From JALYZC01 sp035997675 (GTDB lineage: Bacteria > Actinomycetota > Thermoleophilia > Solirubrobacterales > Solirubrobacteraceae): DNA of 34,448 bases. The notes beneath the pieces were generated by a model, which saw nothing but the letters and a program-made list of their open reading frames with translations, ran no database searches and had not been told where the DNA came from. This document shows positions 15,020-20,893 of this stretch, piece after piece. The position numbers and the translations under genes were made by a program. The stretch lies in contig DASYIJ010000011.1 in NCBI GenBank assembly GCA_035997675.1, forward strand, positions 1 through 34,448, given 5' to 3'. The stretch's first letter is position 1; the number at the start of each line of letters is the position of its first letter.

Positions 15020-15093
15020 TGGGCCGGCCTGGACTCGAACCAGGGTCATACGGATTATGAGTCCGCTGCTCTGACCAACTGAGCTACCGGCCC
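15020..15093 (-). tRNA. tRNA with CAU anticodon (tRNA-Ile2 or elongator tRNA-Met)
   Basis: Complete cloverleaf on the minus strand: acceptor GGGCCGG/CCGGCCC, D-stem GCTC/GAGC, anticodon stem GCGGA/TCCGT with loop CTCATAA (anticodon CAT), 5-base variable loop, and T arm CCTGG-TTCGAGT-CCAGG. The discriminator base is A and CCA is not encoded. The C4-G69 and C5-G68 acceptor pairs match the lysidine-modified tRNA-Ile2 of E. coli better than its elongator tRNA-Met, but comparison with the genome's other CAU tRNAs is needed to decide. Confidence 0.93.
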
Positions 15094-15094
15094 G

Positions 15095-15115
15095 GCGGGC
15101 GCGGCGAGCGCCCGC
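15095..15115. terminator. GC-rich hairpin next to the tRNA 5' end
   Basis: GCGGGCGC (15095-15102) and GCGCCCGC (15108-15115) form a perfect 8-bp stem with a 5-base loop. It is located between the lipoprotein gene stop and the tRNA start, both on the minus strand. No U tract is present, so termination is only inferred. It could also influence tRNA 5' processing. Confidence 0.4.
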
Positions 15116-15139
15116 GGCGGACGCTAGCGGGTCGCGGCT

Positions 15140-15161
15140 GCGCGATCGGAGCAGATCGCGC
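15140..15161. terminator. Second GC-rich hairpin downstream of the lipoprotein gene
   Basis: GCGCGATC (15140-15147) and GATCGCGC (15154-15161) form a perfect 8-bp stem with a 6-base loop, 22 bases after the lipoprotein stop on the minus strand. With the hairpin at 15095-15115 it makes a tandem pair, a common arrangement for U-less terminators in high-GC actinobacteria. Confidence 0.45.
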
Positions 15162-15182
15162 GCGGGCCCGAGGCCGCTGCGC

Positions 15183-16169
15183 TCAGCTCTTCAGCGCCTT
15201 CTCGATCGCCGCGCGCATCTCGGCGATCGAGGACGCGCCCTCGAGCCGGTCCACCACGCGGCCGCGGCGGTCGATCGCGAAGACCCACGGCTCGCTGGGC
15301 AGCCTCCAGGCGCGCAGCTGCGGCCGGTTGCCCTTGGTCGGATCGTTGTTGTTGTAGACCTCCATGTGGATGAAGGCCATGCGGTTGCCGTAGATCGACT
15401 GGAGCTGGGCCGCCTGGTCCACCACCGGCCCGCAGGTCCGGCTCTGGCACAGCTGCGGGGTGGCGAACACCAGCAGCACCGGCTTCTTGCCGAGCACGTT
15501 GGCGCAATCCACCGCATGCAGCTGCGGGTCGTGCGGCACGCGCGTGTCGATGCTTGCGATCGGCTGCGGCGGCGAGGTCGGGGTGTGCACGCTGATCGCC
15601 TTCTGCCCCGGCGTGGGCGGCTGCGGGCCGCCGACGTTGACGAGAGTCGGGTTCGCCGCGACGAGCTGTCCGTTCGTGCGCGCCACGACGACGATCCCCT
15701 GCGACGTGGCCCTGGTCAACGGGATCTGCGCCACGTAGACCTGCTTGGCGGCGTTCGCGTCCGCCTGGACGGTCTGGCTCTGGAACTGGGGCGCGACCGC
15801 GAGTGACTCGTTGGTGACCCGGAACGGCCCGCGGACCGAGCGGCCAACCGCGTCGGTGACGTACACCGCGACGTCGGGCGGGACGAGCTGCTTGCGCGAG
15901 GCGTCGAACAGGACGAAGGCGAAGCGGTTGAGGCCCGGCTCGAGGACTCCGACGGCGGGCGCCAGCATCGGCCCCGGCTTGACCCCGGCGAGCACCTCCT
16001 TCAGCGGGCGCCCCGCCGCCGCCGGGAACGCCGGCCCGGCGGCCGCGGAGGTCGTGGCCGTGCTCGTGCTCTTGCCGCCACTCGACCCGCCGCAGGCGGC
16101 GAGGAGAAGGCAGGCCAACATGAGGACCGCCGCCGTGGCGGCGGCGGCGCGGGACGGGACACGGGGCAT
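15183..16169 (-). CDS. Lipoprotein with Ig-like N-terminal and thioredoxin-fold C-terminal domain
   Basis: 328 aa. The N-terminus has Arg residues, a hydrophobic core and the lipobox LAAC (Cys26) followed by a Gly/Ser/Thr-rich linker, so it should be membrane-anchored outside the cell. Residues about 45-190 look beta-rich (NRFAFVLFDASRKQLVPPDVAVYV). The C-terminal 130 residues resemble TlpA/thioredoxin folds: KPVLLVFATPQLCQSRTCGP, FIHMEVYNN, RLPSEPWVFAIDRRGRVVDRLEG. The Cys pair is C-x4-C rather than C-x2-C, which leaves redox activity open. Start is ATG 16169. It diverges from the SDR gene across 81 bases. An extracytoplasmic thiol-redox or metal-handling role is inference. Confidence 0.8.
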   Translation of the reverse strand: MPRVPSRAAAATAAVLMLACLLLAACGGSSGGKSTSTATTSAAAGPAFPAAAGRPLKEVLAGVKPGPMLAPAVGVLEPGLNRFAFVLFDASRKQLVPPDVAVYVTDAVGRSVRGPFRVTNESLAVAPQFQSQTVQADANAAKQVYVAQIPLTRATSQGIVVVARTNGQLVAANPTLVNVGGPQPPTPGQKAISVHTPTSPPQPIASIDTRVPHDPQLHAVDCANVLGKKPVLLVFATPQLCQSRTCGPVVDQAAQLQSIYGNRMAFIHMEVYNNNDPTKGNRPQLRAWRLPSEPWVFAIDRRGRVVDRLEGASSIAEMRAAIEKALKS

Positions 16170-16250
16170 CTCTCGACACTCTAGGGTTCCGGTCCGCTCG
16201 GCCGTGTCGGACGGCCCGGCTACGCAAACGACGGAGGAGGACGAGACGGC

Positions 16251-16973
16251 ATGGCAGAACGCGCGGCGATCGTGACGGGCGCCTCGAGCGGCATCGGACT
16301 GGCGATCGCCAAGATGCTCGGCGAGGAGGGCTACGGCCTCACCGTCGCCTCGCGGCGACCGGAGAAGCTCGAGCCCGCGGCCGACGCGCTTCGCGCCGCC
16401 GGCGCGGCCGTCGAGGCGGTGCCCGGCAACGTGGCCGACGAGGATGCCGTCAAGGAGATCGTGCAGCGCCACCGCGACACGTACGGGCGCCTCGACGTGC
16501 TCGTCAACAACGCCGGCCTGGGGATCGGCGCCGCCGTCGCGGAGATCCAGACCAAGCGCCTGGACATGCAGCTCGACGTCAACCTCCGGTCCTACGTCCT
16601 GTTCTACCGGGAGTGCGCGGACATGCTGCGCGCCGCCGGCGCCGAGCACCACAACGCCCAGGTGGTCAACACCGCGTCGGTCGCAGGCAAGTCAGGACAG
16701 GCTTGGCTGTCGGTCTACGCGGCGACGAAGTTCGGCGTCGTCGGCTTCACCCAGGCCATGAACAAGGAGCTGGGCCCCGAGGGGATCAAGTCCTGCGCTC
16801 TCTGCCCGGGCTTCGTCGACACGGCGATGACGGACTTCGTCAAGGAGCAGGTATCCGCCGAGGACATGATCCGACCGGAGGACATCGCCGAATCCGTGCG
16901 GATGCTCCTTCATCTGTCTCCGGCGTGCGTGATCCCGGAGATCGTCTACCACCGCCCCGGCGAGGGGCTGTAG
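16251..16973 (+). CDS. SDR-family NAD(P)-dependent oxidoreductase
   Basis: Classical 240-aa short-chain dehydrogenase. It has the cofactor loop TGASSGIG, Arg residues after the second strand (SRRPEKLE) that favour NADP, the NNAGLGIG motif, a Ser in NTASVAGKSG and the catalytic YAATK. The C-terminal CPGFVDTAMTDF segment is typical of the family. ATG 16251 is preceded by GGAGGAGG at a 10-base spacing. The C-terminal EDMIRPEDIAESVRMLLHLSP is common to 3-oxoacyl-ACP-reductase-like SDRs, but the substrate cannot be assigned. It is convergent with the 177-aa unknown, with 9 bases between. Confidence 0.9.
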   Translation: MAERAAIVTGASSGIGLAIAKMLGEEGYGLTVASRRPEKLEPAADALRAAGAAVEAVPGNVADEDAVKEIVQRHRDTYGRLDVLVNNAGLGIGAAVAEIQTKRLDMQLDVNLRSYVLFYRECADMLRAAGAEHHNAQVVNTASVAGKSGQAWLSVYAATKFGVVGFTQAMNKELGPEGIKSCALCPGFVDTAMTDFVKEQVSAEDMIRPEDIAESVRMLLHLSPACVIPEIVYHRPGEGL

Positions 16974-16982
16974 GACCCGCGG

Positions 16983-17516
16983 CTAGCCGACGGGCTCGCG
17001 CTCGCGCTCGCCCTCGAGCTCGGCGCCCATCTCCTCCGCGCGGGCAAGCGCGCGGCGGTAGTCGTCATAGCGACGGAACGGCCGCAGCCATCCCCACCCG
17101 GGGCGCGTGCGCAGCTCGTCGGAACGATCCGGATCGCCCGGGCGCACCGGCTCGGGGCGGCCGCGCAGCTCGCGGTGGTCGGCGATGGCGCGGCCCAGGT
17201 CTGCCAGATCGCCTTCCTGCACGAGCGAGGCCTCGAGGTGCGTGGTGAGCACGCGCAGCTCGCGTTCGCTGGCGCGACGCGCGCGCCCGCGGGCACCGGT
17301 GAAGCGGTCCCACGCACGCGCGAAGGAGAGGAAGTCGGTTCGCCCGCCGCAGCGATGGGCCGCGAGCATCGGGCACACGCCGCCGCTGCGATCGGTGTAG
17401 GCGCCCACGATGATCTCGTTGGAGCGGACGCCGGCGAGCATCGCCTCCCGTGTCCGCGCGGGCAGGCAGTCGATCGCGGTTCGGAGCTCTTCGATCGGCC
17501 TTCGGCTGCGTCGCAT
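16983..17516 (-). CDS. Uncharacterised 177-aa protein with Cys/His pattern
   Basis: The N-terminal half contains a helix (RRPIEELRTAIDCLPARTREAML) and the distinctive NEIIVGAYTDRSGGVCPMLAAHRCGGRT, with Cys, His and Cys spaced as in a possible metal or structural site. It then has DFLSFARAWDRFTG. The C-terminal third is charged, with RPFRRYDDYRRALARAEEMG and an acidic end. No signal peptide or membrane segment is seen. I cannot name the family. The coherent composition and its own divergent promoter gap with the LLM gene support a real gene. Confidence 0.7.
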   Translation of the reverse strand: MRRSRRPIEELRTAIDCLPARTREAMLAGVRSNEIIVGAYTDRSGGVCPMLAAHRCGGRTDFLSFARAWDRFTGARGRARRASERELRVLTTHLEASLVQEGDLADLGRAIADHRELRGRPEPVRPGDPDRSDELRTRPGWGWLRPFRRYDDYRRALARAEEMGAELEGEREREPVG

Positions 17517-17588
17517 AAGCTGCGCCTCCCCGGCGCCCTGACCAGAGTAGCGCTCGTGCGTCGCGTCCGGAGTTCCCAGCCCTTCTGC

Positions 17589-17604
17589 TGAAAGGAATCT
17601 TTCA
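17589..17604 (+). promoter_or_regulatory. Hairpin masking the Shine-Dalgarno site of the LLM oxidoreductase gene
   Basis: TGAAAG (17589-17594) and CTTTCA (17599-17604) form a 6-bp inverted repeat with a GAAT loop. The left arm and loop contain the AAAGGA ribosome-binding site and the right arm touches the ATG at 17605. Folding would occlude initiation. The short, partly A-T stem suggests a weak or condition-dependent switch. Confidence 0.4.
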
Positions 17605-18645
17605 ATGAAGCTCGGCCTGAACGTCGCCTACTGGGGCCTGGGCCTGTCCGCCGACGAGCAGCTCGAGCTGGTCCGCGAAGCCGAGCGCCTCGGCTACGAC
17701 TCGGTGTGGGCCGCGGAGGCCTACGGCTCCGACGCCGCCACCGTTCTCGCGTGGCTCGCCGGCCAGACGGAGACCATCAAGCTCGGCTCCGCCATCTTCC
17801 AGATCCCGGGCCGCACCCCGGCGATGACCGCGATGACCGCGGCGACACTCGATCAGATCTCGGGCGGCCGATTCCGTTTGGGCCTCGGCTCCTCCGGCCC
17901 GCAGGTCTCCGAGGGCTGGCACGGCGTGCGCTTCGGCCGCCAGCTGCAGCGCACGCGCGAGTACGTGGACGTCGTCCGCAGTGCGCTGGCACGGGAGCGG
18001 GTCCAGTACCAGGGCGAGACCATCGAGCTTCCGCTGCCGGACGGGCCCGGCAAGGCGCTGAAGCTGACGATCGCGCCCGAGCAGGACAGCATCCCCGTCT
18101 ACATCGCCGCGATCGGCCCGAAGAACGTGACGCTCGTCGGCGAGATCGCCGACGGCTGGCTGCCCGTGTTCTTCTCCCCGGAGCACGTCAGCGAGTTCCG
18201 GCCTCTGCTCGAGGAGGGCGCGGCGAAGTCCGGCCGCTCGATCGACGACGGCTTCGACATCTCCCCCACCGTCAACGTCCTGATCTCCGACGACCGCGAG
18301 GCGGCCCGCGACGCCATGCGACCGGTCCTGGCGCTCTACGTCGGGGGCATGGGCTCGCGGGACAAGAACTTCTACAACCAGCTCGTGCAGCGATACGGGT
18401 TCGAGGACGCCGCCCGCGAGGTGCAGGACCTCTACCTCGACGGAAAGAAGGACGAGGCCGCCGCGGCGCTTCCCGGCGAGCTCATCGACGCCGTGGCGCT
18501 GGCCGGGCCCTCCGACGTCGTGCGCGATCGCCTCGCGGTGTACCGCGACGCCGGGGTCGGCACGCTGCAGATCTCGCCCATGGCGTTCGATTTCGAGGGC
18601 CGTCGCGAGCAGCTGCGCCAGGTCGCCGAGCTCGCCGCCGTCTGA
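17605..18645 (+). CDS. LLM-class F420/FMN-dependent oxidoreductase
   Basis: 346-aa bacterial-luciferase-like TIM barrel. It opens with MKLGLNVAYWGLGLSADEQLEL, has LGYDSVWAAEAYGSDA, the IKLGSAIFQIPGRTP strand that matches F420-dependent LLM enzymes, TLDQISGGRFRLGLGSSGPQV, and a conserved YIAAIGPKNV and IADGWLP region. These residues resemble actinobacterial F420-dependent members, but FMN use cannot be excluded. ATG 17605 has AAAGGA in a hairpin just upstream. trmO follows 17 bases downstream on the same strand, so the two are probably co-transcribed. The substrate is unknown. Confidence 0.88.
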   Translation: MKLGLNVAYWGLGLSADEQLELVREAERLGYDSVWAAEAYGSDAATVLAWLAGQTETIKLGSAIFQIPGRTPAMTAMTAATLDQISGGRFRLGLGSSGPQVSEGWHGVRFGRQLQRTREYVDVVRSALARERVQYQGETIELPLPDGPGKALKLTIAPEQDSIPVYIAAIGPKNVTLVGEIADGWLPVFFSPEHVSEFRPLLEEGAAKSGRSIDDGFDISPTVNVLISDDREAARDAMRPVLALYVGGMGSRDKNFYNQLVQRYGFEDAAREVQDLYLDGKKDEAAAALPGELIDAVALAGPSDVVRDRLAVYRDAGVGTLQISPMAFDFEGRREQLRQVAELAAV

Positions 18646-18662
18646 CGGACGCGGACGATCGC

Positions 18663-19082
18663 GTGACCGAGTCCCGCTTCGAGATCGCGGCGATCGGCGA
18701 GGTCGAGTCCCCGCTGACCGATCGGGCGGCGGCGCCGAATCAGGGCGACGAGGGTGCGCCCGACGCCTGGCTGGTCTTCGAACCCGGTGTGCTCGAGGGA
18801 CTCGAAGGGATCCAGCCCGGGGACCAGGTGCTCGTCCTCACGTGGCTCGATCGTGCGCATCGCGAGGTGCTGCGCGTCCATCCCCGCGGTGATCTGTCGA
18901 GGCCGGAGCAGGGAGTGTTCAACACCCGCTCCCCGGACCGCCCCAACCCCGTCGGCCTGCACCGAGTCGAGGTCGTGTCGATCGAGGGACCGAGGGTCCG
19001 GGTGCGCAACCTGGAGGCGTTGGACGGCACGCCGATCGTCGACGTGAAACCGGTGCTCAGCGACGACATCGGCGACCGCTAG
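18663..19082 (+). CDS. trmO: tRNA (N6-threonylcarbamoyladenosine-N6)-methyltransferase TrmO
   Basis: Single-domain TsaA/TrmO beta-barrel methyltransferase (UPF0066) that uses SAM to methylate t6A37 in tRNA. The 139-aa product carries the family signature FNTRSPDRPNPVGLH (residues 86-100), preceded by DQVLVLTWLDRAHR and followed by the LDGTPIVDVKPVL C-terminal motif. It lacks the longer C-terminal extension of the E. coli protein, like many short homologues. Start GTG 18663 lies 17 bases after the LLM oxidoreductase stop. Some short homologues have other methyl-transfer roles, so tRNA specificity is by family. Confidence 0.87.
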   Translation: MTESRFEIAAIGEVESPLTDRAAAPNQGDEGAPDAWLVFEPGVLEGLEGIQPGDQVLVLTWLDRAHREVLRVHPRGDLSRPEQGVFNTRSPDRPNPVGLHRVEVVSIEGPRVRVRNLEALDGTPIVDVKPVLSDDIGDR

Positions 19083-19142
19083 CCGGCCGGCTCATCGGAG
19101 TACTCTGGGGATGGACCTGCCCCCAAATAGCGGTCGCTGCCG

Positions 19143-19871
19143 GTGCCGGAACCCGACGTCGAATCGGAGATCTACGAGTCGCTGTACGGCGTGCCCCGCC
19201 GTGGGCGCGACGAGGCCGGCCCGGGTCGCGATCCGATCGTGATCGTCGACGGCGCCCTGAGCGCCGGCCCGCGGGAGATGGCCGTTGACGGCGGCACGCC
19301 TCCGAGCCTCCGCGGAGCCCCGTCGCGCCGAGTGGCCGACCGCCTCTCGGACGGGCTGATCCTCGCGGCCGACGCACTGCGAACGCGCTCCGCGGCGGCC
19401 GCGCTCGCCGCCGCGGTGATCGTTGCGTCCGCGTTGGCGCTCCTGCTGCCTCTGGCCGGAAGCTCCGGCACAGTGCGGGCCCGCCTGGCGTCACCGCCGT
19501 TGCGGACACCGTCGCTGGGCCTGGCAGCCGGGGCCGGTCCTACGTCGACGCACCCGCAGACCACGCCGCCGGTGACGACCTCGTCATCCGCGGGCAGCGG
19601 TGCGGCGATCGTGGCCGGCACGACCGACAACGCCGCGCCGAAACCCGTCTCCAAGGCCCATCCGCGCGCCCGTCACACGAGAACGACACACCGGTCCGAG
19701 CCCGTCGTCAGGCGATCGCCGGCCCCCGTCCCGATCCGCCGGCCCACCGCGCATGAGCAGCCGGCGCCCAAGCGGCCGGCGGCGACCACCCCCGCACCGG
19801 GCGCCGCACCCTCCGATCAGGGCGGCGGCGCGCCGAACGTCACCGGGGGCCAGCCCGCGCCGCCGGATTGA
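19143..19871 (+). CDS. Membrane-anchored Pro/Thr/Ala-rich protein, function unknown
   Basis: 242 aa. Residues 1-80 are charged and presumably cytosolic (ESEIYESLYGVPRRGRDE). One membrane helix spans roughly 84-105 (AAALAAAVIVASALALLLPLA). The remainder is low-complexity Pro/Thr/Ser/Ala with Arg and His clusters, typical of an extracytoplasmic spacer. No catalytic domain is recognised. Start GTG 19143 has no clear ribosome-binding site. The methyltransferase gene follows 16 bases downstream. Low-complexity composition limits what can be inferred. Confidence 0.6.
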   Translation: MPEPDVESEIYESLYGVPRRGRDEAGPGRDPIVIVDGALSAGPREMAVDGGTPPSLRGAPSRRVADRLSDGLILAADALRTRSAAAALAAAVIVASALALLLPLAGSSGTVRARLASPPLRTPSLGLAAGAGPTSTHPQTTPPVTTSSSAGSGAAIVAGTTDNAAPKPVSKAHPRARHTRTTHRSEPVVRRSPAPVPIRRPTAHEQPAPKRPAATTPAPGAAPSDQGGGAPNVTGGQPAPPD

Positions 19872-19887
19872 GGCTGGGGAAGGACGC

Positions 19888-20706
19888 ATGGCACCGGGAC
19901 CGGGAACCGCGGAAGCACAGGCGGCGCTCTGGGGCGCGCGGCCGCGCGACTGGGCGGAGATCCAGGAGGGCACGGTGCGGCCGCTCTACGACGCGGTGCT
20001 CGACGCGATCGGGGCCGCCGTCGGCACGCGCCTGCTCGACATCGGTTGCGGGGCGGGAATGGCGGCTCAACTCGCGGCGGAGCGCGGTGCCGACGTCAGT
20101 GGCTTCGACGCCACCGAGGCGCTGCTGGAGATCGCCCGCGAACGCACGCCGGCCGGCGACTTCCGTCAGGGAGACATGGAAACGCTGCCCTTCGACGACG
20201 ATAGCTTCAACGCGGTGGTCAGCTTCAACGGCGTGCAGTTCGCGGGCCATCCCGTTGGCGCACTCCGCGAGGCCGGCCGGGTGACAGCTCCCGGTGGGAC
20301 CGTCGCCGTGGCCACATGGGGCGACCCCGACCGCTGCGACGCGCCCGCCGTCATGGCCAGCTACCGCGATCTCGTGCCGGCGCCCCCGCCCGGCGCACCA
20401 GGCCCGTTCGCGCTCGCGGCGCCGGGTGCCCTCGAGGACCTGGTCGAGCAGGCCGGCCTGCATCCGCGTCGCACGCAGGAGGTCACGACGGTGTGGCGCT
20501 ACCCCGACCTGGCCACCGCGCTGCGCGGCCTCACGGCGGCCGGCCCGGCCACCGCGGCCATCGCCGCCGGCGGCCAGGACGCTGTCCATGAGGCGATCAC
20601 GACCGGGCTCGCACCGTTCGCCGCCACCGCCGGCGGCGGCTACGAACTGAGCAACGTGTTTCGGTACGTCGTGGCCACCGCGGGCGAGGCGCCGACCGGC
20701 GCCTGA
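19888..20706 (+). CDS. Class I SAM-dependent methyltransferase (UbiE/Methyltransf_11 type)
   Basis: 272 aa. The SAM-binding motif is LLDIGCGAGMAAQLA, followed by GFDATEALLEIARERTP (acidic residue binding the ribose), GDMETLPFDDDSFNAVVSFNG and VTAPGGTVAVATWG. After this core come substrate-domain residues with a Pro-rich lid (PAPPPGAPGPF) and WRYPDLATALRGL. It resembles small-molecule or quinone-type methyltransferases, but the substrate is not evident. ATG 19888 has GGGGAAGG 4 bases upstream. The longer open frame beginning at 19600 overlaps the preceding gene and is not used. A 49-aa membrane peptide gene lies 28 bases downstream. Confidence 0.86.
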   Translation: MAPGPGTAEAQAALWGARPRDWAEIQEGTVRPLYDAVLDAIGAAVGTRLLDIGCGAGMAAQLAAERGADVSGFDATEALLEIARERTPAGDFRQGDMETLPFDDDSFNAVVSFNGVQFAGHPVGALREAGRVTAPGGTVAVATWGDPDRCDAPAVMASYRDLVPAPPPGAPGPFALAAPGALEDLVEQAGLHPRRTQEVTTVWRYPDLATALRGLTAAGPATAAIAAGGQDAVHEAITTGLAPFAATAGGGYELSNVFRYVVATAGEAPTGA

Positions 20707-20734
20707 GGCCACGTGGTCGCCGATACTGCGTGAG

Positions 20735-20884
20735 ATGTATCGGCCCGCCCGGGAGCGACCTCAGCATGACCGGCGCAATGGTGCCGTCGAGGCCATCTGC
20801 GTTGCGATCGTCGTCATCGCGGTGGCAGCGCTTGTCGCGTGGTTCGTCATTCACCACGGCGGCGGCGTGCTGAACCAGGGCTAG
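20735..20884 (+). CDS. Small single-pass membrane protein (49 aa)
   Basis: ATG 20735 to TAG 20884. The first 17 residues are basic and polar (RPARERPQHDRRN), followed by one clear hydrophobic helix (ICVAIVVIAVAALVAWFVI, about residues 21-39) and a short His/Gly tail. Orientation by the positive-inside rule would put the basic N-terminus in the cytosol. It fills most of the gap between the methyltransferase and the convergent GGDEF/HD-GYP gene. I recognise no family, and its small size makes a coincidental frame possible. Confidence 0.5.
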   Translation: MYRPARERPQHDRRNGAVEAICVAIVVIAVAALVAWFVIHHGGGVLNQG

Positions 20885-20893
20885 ACCACGCGC

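Noticed and set aside
14783..15082. Plus-strand frame of 99 aa ending in the tRNA region
   Set aside because: Its C-terminus is the antisense translation of the CAU tRNA, a well-known source of false hypothetical proteins, and the remainder is Pro/Gly-rich with no start signal.
17706..18662. TrmO as part of a long fusion with upstream sequence
   Set aside because: The upstream part is the wrong-frame translation of the LLM oxidoreductase. TrmO motifs start only after GTG 18663.
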